Shown piece after piece: positions 9,803 through 18,220 of a DNA stretch of 64,000 nucleotides. The position numbers and the translations under genes were made by a program. Where the stretch lies: assembly GCF_900142925.1 (NCBI RefSeq), contig NZ_FRCN01000004.1:62001-126000 (forward strand). Reading direction: 5' to 3'. Source of the stretch: Chitinophaga sp. CF418. Lineage in GTDB: Bacteria; Bacteroidota; Bacteroidia; Chitinophagales; Chitinophagaceae. Within the stretch, counting starts at the first letter, position 1, and each line of letters starts with the position of its first letter. The notes beneath the pieces were generated by a model, which saw only the letters and a program-made list of their open reading frames with translations, searched no databases and was not told the DNA's origin.

Positions 9803-11140
9803 TTATAAATTGCCTATAACTTTTTGTAACTGGTAATACCTGACGCGGGCGGCAATATTTGCCGACACCAGGTCAAAACGTGTCTGCAGCATTTGTGTAT
9901 CTGCATCGAGCAGATCGGTCACAAGGGAAAGCTGATTGAAATAAGTGTTATTCACTATTCTGAGATTCTCGGTAGCCTGCTTCACATTTGTCTCTGCTAC
10001 GTCTATACGTGTCAGCGCCTCCTTGTATCGCAGGAATGCTTCGTTCACCTGTTGCCTTACCTCGTCGCCCGTCTCCTTATGTTCTACTTCCTGTCTCTCC
10101 AGTTGCAGTTGCGCGACTTTCTCCTTGTGCTTATTATGATAAAATGAAGAGATAGGAAAAGATGCTTTCACACCATACATGCCTAATCCATACATTGCAG
10201 CGGCATAAGGATAAAACTGTATCTGCGGATAGGCCCATGCATATTCTGCAAACAAGCCAACCTTAGGAGATACATTTGCTTTCACCTGCTTAAGCGATAG
10301 TTCTTTCAGTGCAGTTTCTCCCTCAGAGATCTTGAATTCATATGCATGATCTGTGGCAGCAGTAAGGTATTCCTCGTAGGTACCAGGTATTGTCTCCTGG
10401 TCTGTAAATAAGCTGTCGGGTTCAATTAACATATGCTCATCCGCCCCGATCATAATGGCCAGCTTTTGACTGGAAATAGCAATATCATTGTTGATCTGCA
10501 CCATACCCATCTGCTGGCGGGACAATTTTAACTCTGCTCTCAACACATCACTTTTCAGCACAACACCATTCTTCTGTAACTCCCGGATATGGGCGAGTTG
10601 CTTTTCCTGTTCGGCAATATCCTTTGCTATTAATTCTTTAAACCGGCAACTACGCGCCAGATCCAGGTAACAGACTGCCGCATTGAATTTCACTTCGGAT
10701 ACGGTCAGATTCTTTTGTTGTTCAGCTATAACATGCTCCGTCGCTTCCTTTTTAATTTCCAGGTTCGTCTTATTCCCGTTATAAATATTAAAGTATGCCT
10801 CTCCTCCCACCTTATAATAGTTATGTAAGACAGGGAATTGTTGTGGTGTATGAAAGAGGCCATCTTCATATACCGGCATATTGGTAACGCGTGCATAAGC
10901 GCCTGCAGCATTGATCTCCGGTAGCCGTTCGGCCTTCGCATCCTTCAAAGCTTCTTCACTGCTTTCCACGCGTAGCCTGGACATTTCTATCCGTTTATTG
11001 TTCAATTCCGCCTGTTCCCATATCCGCTCAATGGATAGATGTAACGGTTTGGTAGTGTCCTGAGATTGTTGTGCCGTTACACACAATGTCAAAAACATAA
11101 AAGGCAACAGTGCATATGCCTTTCTGATATTTGTAAACAT
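9803..11140 (-). CDS. TolC-family outer membrane efflux channel
   Basis: I chose the ATG at 11140, giving 445 aa starting MFTNIRKAYALLPFMF with a signal peptide ending VTAQ. The longer frame to 11185 begins with GTG and puts 15 odd residues before the signal. The mature part shows long coiled helices with the OEP pattern (for example IWEQAELNNKRIEMSRLRVE and SEVKFNAAVCYLDLA), and ends RVRYYQLQKVIGNL. It should form the trimeric outer-membrane duct for the HlyD-MFS pair, whose genes follow at 3-bp and overlapping distance. A -7 type box TACCTTTG (minus strand, 11165-11158) sits just upstream of this start. Confidence 0.93.
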   Translation of the reverse strand: MFTNIRKAYALLPFMFLTLCVTAQQSQDTTKPLHLSIERIWEQAELNNKRIEMSRLRVESSEEALKDAKAERLPEINAAGAYARVTNMPVYEDGLFHTPQQFPVLHNYYKVGGEAYFNIYNGNKTNLEIKKEATEHVIAEQQKNLTVSEVKFNAAVCYLDLARSCRFKELIAKDIAEQEKQLAHIRELQKNGVVLKSDVLRAELKLSRQQMGMVQINNDIAISSQKLAIMIGADEHMLIEPDSLFTDQETIPGTYEEYLTAATDHAYEFKISEGETALKELSLKQVKANVSPKVGLFAEYAWAYPQIQFYPYAAAMYGLGMYGVKASFPISSFYHNKHKEKVAQLQLERQEVEHKETGDEVRQQVNEAFLRYKEALTRIDVAETNVKQATENLRIVNNTYFNQLSLVTDLLDADTQMLQTRFDLVSANIAARVRYYQLQKVIGNL

Positions 11141-11157
11141 ATTCCTTATTCTGCATG

Positions 11158-11165
11158 CAAAGGTA
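11158..11165 (-). promoter_or_regulatory. Bacteroidota -7 promoter box for the efflux operon
   Basis: Read on the minus strand these bases are TACCTTTG, an exact TANNTTTG box. They lie 17 bp before the ATG at 11140. No TTTG box is found at the expected 19-21 bp upstream, so the promoter may need an activator. The divergent AraC-type gene starts 67 bp away and is the obvious candidate. Confidence 0.45.
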
Positions 11166-11232
11166 CTGTGCGTGGATATGAACACTTTTATCTAAATTGC
11201 CAATTATTTATCCATTCAAGCCATTTAAGAAC

Positions 11233-12030
11233 ATGCAGCCCCTAGCCGCTTATTTAAGTGAGATAGATGTACATCCTCAATCAGTCTATGTTTTGCACGA
11301 AAAAGTGGAGAGAAAGTTTTCTATGCATGCGCATGAAAAGGGACAGCTGACCTATGTGGAAGGAGGCATTGCATTTTGTAACATGCCTGACAGATCTTAT
11401 GTAATTCCTGCCCGTCATTATATATGGATACCTAAACATCAGCAGCATTACATGCAGATAAAACATTCAAAGGCGGCTACCACTACCCGTAATCTGTATT
11501 TCTATAGCCATAACGATCACCTGACACCCTTTTATACCAGGTTGGGCATTTATCCTGTCAATGAATTATTGCTGCAGATGATCAGCTATTCGGCCCGTTG
11601 GGGGCAACATGTTTTACCCGGCGAACCCGGCTTCAGTTTCCTGAGCGCTATTAAAGATATTCTACCGGATATAAGTACCGCTGCATTACCCGTGGCATTA
11701 CCTACCACACAACATGAACGGCTGCAACCGGTACTGCAATATATTGCTCAGCATTTTGATCAGCAGCTGACCCTGGAAACGGTTAGTCATCAGTTCGACA
11801 TGAGTCCGCGTACCCTTTCCCGCCTCTTCACCAATATCCTGGATATGTCTTTTGTACAATACCTGAAAACATTAAGAGTTGCGAAAGGCATTGAAATGAT
11901 CCTTCAGACGAACCAGACATTAAGTGAAATTGCTTATCAAACAGGCTATAGTAGCATTGCTGCTTTTAGTAAGGTCTTTTATCAGCTCACGAATAAACGG
12001 CCTTCCAGTTTTCAACAGGATATTTACTAA
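11233..12030 (+). CDS. AraC-family transcriptional regulator
   Basis: The ATG at 11233 gives 265 aa; a TTG 36 bp earlier is in frame but less likely. Residues about 20-110 form a cupin-like sensor region (FSMHAHEKGQLTYVEGG, then RHYIWIPKHQQHYM). The C-terminal 100 residues carry two helix-turn-helix motifs, LETVSHQFDMSPRTLSRLF and LSEIAYQTGYSSIAAFSKVF, followed by the usual family ending (KRPSSFQQ). It is transcribed away from the tripartite efflux operon across an intergenic region of under 100 bp, so it most likely controls that operon in response to a pump substrate. Confidence 0.93.
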   Translation: MQPLAAYLSEIDVHPQSVYVLHEKVERKFSMHAHEKGQLTYVEGGIAFCNMPDRSYVIPARHYIWIPKHQQHYMQIKHSKAATTTRNLYFYSHNDHLTPFYTRLGIYPVNELLLQMISYSARWGQHVLPGEPGFSFLSAIKDILPDISTAALPVALPTTQHERLQPVLQYIAQHFDQQLTLETVSHQFDMSPRTLSRLFTNILDMSFVQYLKTLRVAKGIEMILQTNQTLSEIAYQTGYSSIAAFSKVFYQLTNKRPSSFQQDIY

Positions 12031-12320
12031 AATGCGCCTGCAAATCCGTATTTTTCAATGAAATATTACCCCTATAACATCTGCTTTTAAGAAAAAACGG
12101 TTAATCCAATTGAATAAACACCTTACCGCTGGGCAACTTTTAACATTTCCAATACTATTAAATTTCTACCTTGCGCAACAGTATTTCCTTCAGGAGCATT
12201 AGGTCAGAGCAACTCAGGATTGGACGTAGCATTTTATTAACAACATTCAATTCAATCTTAAACCAACCCCAGCTAGTCACATACAAGAACAGGACTACAG
12301 CTGATTCAATGATTTATCAC

Positions 12321-13889
12321 ATGAAGATTTTCAAGCGGGCGGCAGTCATTGCCTCATTATTAGCGTCAGGTTACATTGCACAGGCACAGACACAGAACTG
12401 GCAGAACATGGACCTTCAGAAAGATTCCGTATTCGGTATCAGTGTTGAAAAAGCTTATACGGAACTGCTAAAGGACAAGAAATCCAAACCTGTAATTGTT
12501 GCGGTAATCGATAGTGGAATTGACACAACGCATGAGGACCTGAAAAGCGTGCTGTGGGTAAACGTTAAAGAAAAAAGAGGCAATGGTAAAGATGATGATA
12601 AGAACCATTATACAGACGATATCAACGGCTGGAATTTCATCGGTTCTACTAAAGGTAATGTTGACTACGACAACCTGGAGCTGACCCGTATCATCCGCCA
12701 GCAACAGAAACAATTCGGCAGTCTGAACAGTGCGCCTAAAGACACCGCCGGACTATACCAATATAAGGTACTTAGAAATAAATATGAGCTGAAACTATCT
12801 GAAGCGCAGCAAACACTATACGGCATCACCCGTTTTGTAGGTATGCTGGATACCATGCTGATCAAACTGGGCAATAATAACCCAACAGCAGCCGAATTAC
12901 AGGCATACACTCCGCAGAACCCGGCAGAAGCACAGATCAAGCAGGTAGTATCTCAGCAACTGGAGCGTTTCCCTGATTTCAAAACCTTCCGCGAAAAAGA
13001 ACTGGATGCTGCTGTAGCCCACTATAAAGAGCAGGTGCAATACCAGCTGAACCTGGACTACGATCCCCGCGCTATTGTAGGCGACGACTATAACAATCCA
13101 ACTGAAAGATATTATGGTTCCGGCGATGCAACCGGTCCAGACGCTGACCACGGTACACACGTAGCAGGCATTATTGGCGCAGGCAGGAATAATAACCTGG
13201 GCATAAACGGTGTAGCTAACAATGTGCAGATCATGTCAGTAAGGGCTGTCCCTAATGGTGATGAAAGAGATAAGGATGTAGCCAATGCTATCCGCTATGC
13301 GGCAGATAATGGTGCCCGCGTGATCAATATGAGTTTTGGTAAGGCTTACTCCCCTAACAAGAATGTTGTGGACGAAGCGGTTAAATATGCCATCTCCAAA
13401 GACGTATTACTGATTCATGCGGCAGGTAATGATGCAGAGAACATCGACATTACGCCCAACTATCCCAGCCGTGTTTATCAGAATGGTGACACCGCAACTG
13501 CCTGGATAGAAGTAGGAGCTTCCGGCCCTGATAATGACGAAACACTGGCAGCGCCATTTTCCAACTACGGTAAAATCTCCGTGGATGTATTTGCTCCTGG
13601 TGTAGGCATCTATTCCTCCACCCCAGGCTCCCATTACGACTACCATGATGGCACCAGTATGGCGTCTCCTGTGGTAACCGGCCTGGCTGCCCTGATCCGT
13701 TCTTATTACCCTAAGCTGAGCGCAATACAGGTAAAAGATATCATCCTGAAATCAGTGGTAAAAGTAGAACACCCGGTGACCATCTTTGAAGAAGGTCAGC
13801 CTAAAACAGTACAGATGACAGACCTTTGCCGCACCGGCGGTGTAGTGAATGCTTATAAAGCGCTGGAACTGGCCGCAACTTATAAATAA
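12321..13889 (+). CDS. Secreted S8 (subtilisin-like) serine peptidase
   Basis: I place the start at 12321 (MKIFKRAAVIASLLASGYIAQAQ), a clean signal peptide; longer frames begin at TTG 12171 or ATG 12309 and hide it. The 522-aa product has the full subtilase triad: Asp in VIDSGIDTTHED (about residue 63), His in DHGTHVAGIIGA (about 277) and Ser in GTSMASPVVTG (about 445), plus the oxyanion Asn in HAAGND. An insertion of about 150 helical residues separates the Asp and His motifs, much longer than in classic subtilisin. There is no T9SS tail, so it is probably periplasmic or exported another way. A strong hairpin terminator follows at 13917. Confidence 0.95.
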   Translation: MKIFKRAAVIASLLASGYIAQAQTQNWQNMDLQKDSVFGISVEKAYTELLKDKKSKPVIVAVIDSGIDTTHEDLKSVLWVNVKEKRGNGKDDDKNHYTDDINGWNFIGSTKGNVDYDNLELTRIIRQQQKQFGSLNSAPKDTAGLYQYKVLRNKYELKLSEAQQTLYGITRFVGMLDTMLIKLGNNNPTAAELQAYTPQNPAEAQIKQVVSQQLERFPDFKTFREKELDAAVAHYKEQVQYQLNLDYDPRAIVGDDYNNPTERYYGSGDATGPDADHGTHVAGIIGAGRNNNLGINGVANNVQIMSVRAVPNGDERDKDVANAIRYAADNGARVINMSFGKAYSPNKNVVDEAVKYAISKDVLLIHAAGNDAENIDITPNYPSRVYQNGDTATAWIEVGASGPDNDETLAAPFSNYGKISVDVFAPGVGIYSSTPGSHYDYHDGTSMASPVVTGLAALIRSYYPKLSAIQVKDIILKSVVKVEHPVTIFEEGQPKTVQMTDLCRTGGVVNAYKALELAATYK

Positions 13890-13916
13890 GACAATCAATT
13901 TCCTTTTTTCCAATAG

Positions 13917-13950
13917 AAAAGTAGTTTCGCATATGCGGAACTACTTTTTT
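13917..13950 (+). terminator. Rho-independent terminator after S8 peptidase
   Basis: The stem GTAGTTtCGCATATGCGgAACTAC (one mismatch, tiny loop) is flanked by AAAA and TTTTTT. It lies 28 bp after the stop codon at 13889. Confidence 0.85.
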
Positions 13951-13985
13951 GATTTACAGTCATTTATAATTTTATTGAGGATTTT

Positions 13986-14016
13986 TTTGGAAATTGAAGG
14001 GAAATATATAATTTTG
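13986..14016 (+). promoter_or_regulatory. Consensus Bacteroidota promoter of tRNA-Gln
   Basis: TTTG at 13986-13989 and TAATTTTG at 14009-14016 are separated by 19 bp, an exact match to TTTG-N19-TANNTTTG. Start of transcription is expected near 14022, about 28 bp before the mature tRNA. The leader contains the small hairpin GGGGAAATATTCCCC (14028-14042). Confidence 0.8.
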
Positions 14017-14050
14017 CCGTCCCGAACGGGGAAATATTCCCCGGTACTAT

Positions 14051-14121
14051 TGCCTGATAGTATAACGGTAGTACAAGCGACTCTGACTCGCTTTGTCTTG
14101 GTTCGAATCCAGGTCAGGCAA
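14051..14121 (+). tRNA. tRNA-Gln (anticodon CTG)
   Basis: A full cloverleaf can be drawn by hand. The acceptor stem is TGCCTGA/TCAGGCA, the D-arm GTA/TAC, and the anticodon stem AGCGA/TCGCT with loop CTCTGAC, whose central triplet CTG reads the Gln codon CAG. The T-arm CTTGG/CCAGG has loop TTCGAAT. The discriminator base is A, and the CCA end is not encoded. It is a single-gene unit with its own consensus promoter (13986-14016) and terminator (14125-14155). Confidence 0.97.
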
Positions 14122-14124
14122 CGA

Positions 14125-14155
14125 AAAAGCCCGCTCAATGAGCGGGCTTTTCTTT
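14125..14155 (+). terminator. Rho-independent terminator of tRNA-Gln
   Basis: The stem AAAAGCCCGCTC/GAGCGGGCTTTT has a short loop and is followed by CTTTT. It starts 3 bp after the tRNA and is perfectly paired. Confidence 0.9.
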
Positions 14156-14200
14156 TATCTCTCACTACACCCCTATTTATTAATTGTAAAACATCCCTCT

Positions 14201-14656
14201 ATGCCTAAAATCCTATTCTCTGTCTGCCTACTCCTGAGCCTGTGCTTAAATAGCTTCGCACAGGAAGAAACGAAACGTATCGTCGATTATAAAAGCCACA
14301 ATTTGACTGACAGCATCAAAGCCGGTATGCAGGTGATTGCACGTGACCTGGGAATGCCCATTAATAAACTGAATTTTTATGTGATGCTGGAAGAAGCACT
14401 CGTTGAAGTAAAACGATACACAATAACCATGGAAGCCTATCCAAAGGGGGCAAAATTTAAATATCAACACCTGATCGATAGTACAAACGAGTTTCTGAAG
14501 GTAGATGATAACCTGATTTTACCATCGATTTTCGACTTTGATTTATTTAGGGAGATGATGACGTCGGAAGGGTATTCAAAAGGATATGTTTTAATGCTGG
14601 ACATCACAGACGGCAAAGAGACTATCAAAACAAGGTTTATTTCCTCTAAAAAGTAA
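14201..14656 (+). CDS. Hypothetical secreted protein, 151 aa
   Basis: The start is ATG 14201; the frame extends upstream to a TTG inside the tRNA, which is not credible. Residues 1-20 are a clear signal peptide (KILFSVCLLLSLCLNSFAQ). The mature 130 residues are charged, with no cysteine and no motif I recognise. It is transcribed alone, between the tRNA terminator and a bidirectional terminator at 14731, and is convergent with the ART-like gene. Probably periplasmic; function unknown. Confidence 0.8.
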   Translation: MPKILFSVCLLLSLCLNSFAQEETKRIVDYKSHNLTDSIKAGMQVIARDLGMPINKLNFYVMLEEALVEVKRYTITMEAYPKGAKFKYQHLIDSTNEFLKVDDNLILPSIFDFDLFREMMTSEGYSKGYVLMLDITDGKETIKTRFISSKK

Positions 14657-14730
14657 CAACTCCGATATCTTATCCAACGCCTGAGATGACATTCAAGCGT
14701 CTACATTTATAGCGCATTAACCAACTTTCA

Positions 14731-14765
14731 AAAGAATCCGCTCTCATAGGCGGATTCTTTTTGTT
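14731..14765. terminator. Bidirectional terminator between convergent genes
   Basis: AAAGAATCCGC/GCGGATTCTTT with loop TCTCATAG, flanked by A and T runs. It can end transcription of the gene at 14201 and of the minus-strand gene ending at 14791. Confidence 0.85.
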
Positions 14766-14790
14766 TTATGGGCTTTCCAGCAAAAGCAGC

Positions 14791-15432
14791 TTAAACTGCT
14801 TCCCGGTACCTGTGCTCCTTTTTCGCTGATGGCCAAATGATCTCCTTTCTGGGAAGGAAGTATCCCTTTATGCAATTAGGATTTCTGATACAAATTTGCA
14901 CATGTGTTTTATCGTGAAACCCAGCACCATCATACAATGGATTTCCCTCAAAGAAAATGCCCCTCACTGAATCAAATGGAGTGATATTATTAGCCTCAAG
15001 CAACTGATGGATATTTTGTATTACGGCACAATCCAATCTTCTTATGATCTTATCCTTTGCGCCCAAATCATTCGGTGGATTAATATTTGCTGGCAGCTTT
15101 TTGCTTTCAGATTCCTTTAATTTCTTTAGGCTATCAAAAGAATACTTCGCCAAATCCAGCCACATTTTATCTGACAGATCTAAACAGTGTCCTAAGCTTA
15201 TAACAGCCCCAATGACTGCTGGCTTCTTTATTTTGACATTTGGCGGAGGATTGGAAGCGAAATCCCAGGCTCGCTCATAATTGTTTTGCCAAAAGTATAT
15301 ACCATTTCCAAGCCAATCCCAATCATTCCTGCTGGGACGCAACGATGTTTTGCCATTAATAACCTTATTCTGTACACTTAAGTCACATCCATGAAAGCCT
15401 ATTATTAAGCCAGGATCAGTTGAATAGATCAT
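14791..15432 (-). CDS. Candidate ADP-ribosyltransferase-fold toxin
   Basis: A 213-aa cytosolic protein with no signal peptide. Its N-terminal motif GFHGCD (His14), then WLGNGIYFWQNNYERAWDFA (Tyr46), and a late strand THVQICI (Gln179) fit the H-Y-[E/Q] pattern of NAD-using ADP-ribosyltransferases related to the DUF3990 type. This assignment rests on motif spacing and is inference. A 61-aa gene lies 56 bp upstream on the same strand, the classical layout of a toxin-antitoxin pair. Both genes appear more AT-rich than their neighbours and sit between terminators, hinting at acquisition as a cassette. It could instead modify tRNA or small molecules in housekeeping, but the small partner argues for a toxin. 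Confidence 0.6.
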   Translation of the reverse strand: MIYSTDPGLIIGFHGCDLSVQNKVINGKTSLRPSRNDWDWLGNGIYFWQNNYERAWDFASNPPPNVKIKKPAVIGAVISLGHCLDLSDKMWLDLAKYSFDSLKKLKESESKKLPANINPPNDLGAKDKIIRRLDCAVIQNIHQLLEANNITPFDSVRGIFFEGNPLYDGAGFHDKTHVQICIRNPNCIKGYFLPRKEIIWPSAKKEHRYREAV

Positions 15433-15488
15433 ATTCTTCGGTAGGAAGTTACGTGGAAATAAATCTTTTTTGGAGGAGGAAAATTTTA

Positions 15489-15674
15489 TTAAGAAGCTAT
15501 TTTTCTAGCAGCAATCTTTTTGGGAGCAACTTTAACCTTCTTACTTTCGATATACAAATCTCCTATACCTAAATCTTCAACAAGCTTACTCGCAGTTTGC
15601 GGCGAACTGGCGATAACCTGTCTTTGCCTGACAAGGGCTTCCTTGATTTGATTATATAGTACTACAGAAGTCAT
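15489..15674 (-). CDS. Small partner of ART-like toxin, candidate antitoxin
   Basis: A 61-aa basic protein: a predicted helix (YNQIKEALVRQRQVIASSP), a second helix (QTASKLVEDLGIGD) and a Lys-rich tail (KKVKVAPKKIAARKIAS). The pattern 'SP..A..L...GI' resembles small Bacteroidota proteins I have seen unannotated, but I cannot name a family. It is first in a two-gene unit with the ART-like gene. A box reading TAAATTTG on the minus strand (15686-15679) is only 4 bp before the ATG, so the message may have almost no leader. The antitoxin role is inferred from size and position. Confidence 0.55.
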   Translation of the reverse strand: MTSVVLYNQIKEALVRQRQVIASSPQTASKLVEDLGIGDLYIESKKVKVAPKKIAARKIAS

Positions 15675-16035
15675 GACACAAATTTACAAATTTTATTCCT
15701 ATTCCGCCCCCTAATAGCTACCTAAAATATTGTTTTTGAATAAAACAATCATATTCATATTTTATTAATTACCATTCATTTAATTTAAAAAAGAGAATAT
15801 CACTCCGCACTTTAGTTTACAACTTCCCTCCGAATTTATGGACTCCCCTTCGACATTCTTTGCCAAAAATAACCATCACGAATGGCCATAATCAGCCATT
15901 TCCATTGTCAGGTATTTTCCGGAATTTACTTGACAAAATATCAGAAAAAAATGCTTTTTTGGTAACACAAAACAGATTAGAAATTGTCAGGTAAAACCCG
16001 GGAAAAAGCATACTTCCATATCTTAAACCAATAAC
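15675..16035. other. 361-bp AT-rich divergent intergenic region with a 21-bp direct repeat
   Basis: It lies between the ART pair and the DUF695-RraB gene. It contains two copies of ATTGTCAGGTA followed by an A/T-rich triplet and CCGG (15904-15924 and 15983-16004), 79 bp apart. No open frame is convincing. Confidence 0.5.
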
Positions 16036-16848
16036 ATGAATATCTCTATCCGCCTCATATTATCCATCACCTTACCTCTCATCCTCTCCTCTTCCCTGAG
16101 AGCCCAGAAGACAGACTTTGACGCCTACAAGGCCCAATATGGCCAGGGAGCCGGCAGCACCGTTTTCGACAAAGGACTCAAACAAACCGCCCCTGTCAAC
16201 GGATTTCCTTTTGTGCTTATAACAGGCGTGAAATTTAAGGACTGCGCGAACGGCGTACCAACAGAAAACGAATTATCCCATCTATACACAATCTCCGACT
16301 CTGTCTACGCGACTGTCACTACACTGGTAAAGAATATCATGGCCGGTACATTCACTTATCAATGTGAACGGCTGGAATATTACTATATAACGGATACAAC
16401 ACAAATAAGAGACCGCCTCACTGCTTTATATAAAAAACACTTTAATTCATATGATCCCTACATCAACATTAAGCCTGATAAAGACTGGGATGCCTACCTG
16501 AAGTTTTTATATCCAAATGAAGAGACATTGGAATACATGCAGAATGAGAAAATACTGATGACGCTTGAAAAGCAGGGCGATAAGCTGGATAAAGAAAGAC
16601 GTGTTGATCATTCAATAGGGTTCACTACTGAGAAAGATATGGATTGCTTTATCCCATACGCTACCAAACAGGGATTCAAAGTAGAAACAAAAGGAAAAGA
16701 CACAAAAAGTGAACTGCTTAAACTACATATCTCAAGAACCGACAAGATTGATCTGCCATCCATAAGCAAAATCACCACTGAACTGAGAAAAGAAGCAAAG
16801 AAATGTAACGGCGTTTATGATGGCTGGGAAACTGTAGTAGTAAAATAA
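16036..16848 (+). CDS. Secreted DUF695-RraB domain protein
   Basis: A 270-aa protein. Residues 1-24 are a signal peptide (SSSLRAQ), so the product is exported. Residues about 100-165 resemble DUF695. Residues 185-270 match the RraB fold (ribonuclease E inhibitor B), with RRVDHSIGFTTEKDMDCF and the terminal CNGVYDGWET. In Proteobacteria RraB binds cytosolic RNase E, and Bacteroidota usually lack that partner. An exported DUF695-RraB protein must therefore do something else; related fusions appear in immunity-like settings. It is transcribed alone and ends at a strong terminator. Confidence 0.8.
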   Translation: MNISIRLILSITLPLILSSSLRAQKTDFDAYKAQYGQGAGSTVFDKGLKQTAPVNGFPFVLITGVKFKDCANGVPTENELSHLYTISDSVYATVTTLVKNIMAGTFTYQCERLEYYYITDTTQIRDRLTALYKKHFNSYDPYINIKPDKDWDAYLKFLYPNEETLEYMQNEKILMTLEKQGDKLDKERRVDHSIGFTTEKDMDCFIPYATKQGFKVETKGKDTKSELLKLHISRTDKIDLPSISKITTELRKEAKKCNGVYDGWETVVVK

Positions 16849-16852
16849 CCAA

Positions 16853-16886
16853 AAGCCCGCCGCGTCAATAGCAGCGGGCTTTTTAC
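16853..16886. terminator. Bidirectional terminator
   Basis: AAAAGCCCGCcGC/GCaGCGGGCTTTTT, with a short loop, lies between the convergent DUF695-RraB gene and the T9SS type A gene. Confidence 0.85.
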
Positions 16887-16909
16887 TAAGCGGGATCCGC
16901 CAATCGCGC

Positions 16910-18220
16910 TTATTTTGTATACACCATTTTCTTGCTTTCTACGATCCGTCCGTCTACTTCCAGACTGTAGATATAAGTACCGGCATTAACGCCATCCAGT
17001 GTCACCGTAACGCTGTTACCACTGTTAGCTTTCAGATCAAAACGTCTGATCTGTTTGCCACTCAGGTCTGATACAGTCAGATATGCTTTAGATGCTGAAC
17101 GTGGGTAAGCATACTTAATAGTAGTGCTGCCATTGAACGGATTAGGCGCATTACCGAGTACGAAAGATTCACCGGAAGCATTTGCGTTTACCTGCAGGCT
17201 GCCACTTTTTATTGCGGCCAACTGTGCCTGTACTTCTGCCAGCGTCTGTTTTAAAGCATTCACTTCCTGTTGCAGGGCAGCGACATCTTCACCTGAACCA
17301 GCAGTTTCCGCAGCACGTGCGCTGCTAGTGTTGCTTCTGTATACATATCCGCTATCGTCTACCACCAATACTCTGCCAGTACCTGAAGGCAGATTCTGGA
17401 AACGTACATTGCCGTTTACATGCAATTTCGCTGAAGGATTAAGAGCATTGATACCGAAGTTACCATTGCTGTTTAACCGTGCACGCTCCACACCATTAGT
17501 ACCCTGAGCATCTGTACCCACACCAAATACCAAGCTTCCGCCAGCAGTAATAGTATGGATAACAAAATCGCCTACCTGACTGGTGGTCACAAAATTTCCC
17601 AGTCTTGTTGACAGTCCTATTCTTGCATAAGGGCTGCTGTAAGGTGGCGCCGTAGGTTGAGTTGGGTTCAGGCTAAAATAAAGAGAAGGAGCACGGCCTG
17701 ACAGAAACGCATTGTTGTCTTCAACATTTGCGTTGTTGTTGTGCACATGCAGCAATTTGGCTGCCTGGCTTACACCAATACCTACATTACCATTGGATAG
17801 AATAGTAGCTTTTTCTGTGTTGTTGGTTCTGAATACCAATCTCGCCGTATCCAGTGTACCGAGAAAATTAGTTGCGGGATTTGTCCCTGCATTACCGGTT
17901 AACAGCCACGCAGATCCACTACCAACAGAGGCTGCATCTCTCCAGAATAAACGGCCACTGGTATCCTGCACCAGCAGGCGGTTGAATGTGTTATTCTGCG
18001 TGATACCAGCAAATCTCACAGTACCTGTTGTGTGCAGCTGAGCAGAAGGAACATTGGTGCCAATGCCTACAAACAGACTGCCAAATTTCAGAGAATCATT
18101 TACAGCGTATAATCGCTGTCCGGTAGCATCAGCTACCCAGCCCTGGGCGGAGGCTGCAAAAGTGGTTAACATGCCACAGAGGGCCATAAGCATAGCTTTC
18201 CTTGTAAGGATACTTTTCAT
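16910..18220 (-). CDS. T9SS type A-sorted surface protein with tail-fibre-like repeats
   Basis: A 436-aa secreted protein with a signal peptide ending TFAASAQ. Residues about 30-290 contain short repeats of the form VGIGTNVPSAQLHTTGTVRF, as found in phage tail-fibre-like and Bacteroidota surface proteins. A coiled coil follows (VAALQQEVNALKQTLAEVQA, about 305-335), similar to the stalk before chaperone domains of trimeric fibres. The last 80 residues are a type A sorting domain (NAPNPFNGSTTIKY ... GTYIYSLEVDG ... KKMVYTK), directing export by the T9SS and anchoring to the surface. It is a single gene with no obvious partner. Confidence 0.9.
   Translation of the reverse strand: MKSILTRKAMLMALCGMLTTFAASAQGWVADATGQRLYAVNDSLKFGSLFVGIGTNVPSAQLHTTGTVRFAGITQNNTFNRLLVQDTSGRLFWRDAASVGSGSAWLLTGNAGTNPATNFLGTLDTARLVFRTNNTEKATILSNGNVGIGVSQAAKLLHVHNNNANVEDNNAFLSGRAPSLYFSLNPTQPTAPPYSSPYARIGLSTRLGNFVTTSQVGDFVIHTITAGGSLVFGVGTDAQGTNGVERARLNSNGNFGINALNPSAKLHVNGNVRFQNLPSGTGRVLVVDDSGYVYRSNTSSARAAETAGSGEDVAALQQEVNALKQTLAEVQAQLAAIKSGSLQVNANASGESFVLGNAPNPFNGSTTIKYAYPRSASKAYLTVSDLSGKQIRRFDLKANSGNSVTVTLDGVNAGTYIYSLEVDGRIVESKKMVYTK

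Noticed and set aside
14093-14200. N-terminal extension of the 151-aa secreted protein
   Set aside because: The extension would begin at TTG inside the tRNA and run through its terminator; ATG 14201 starts a proper signal peptide.
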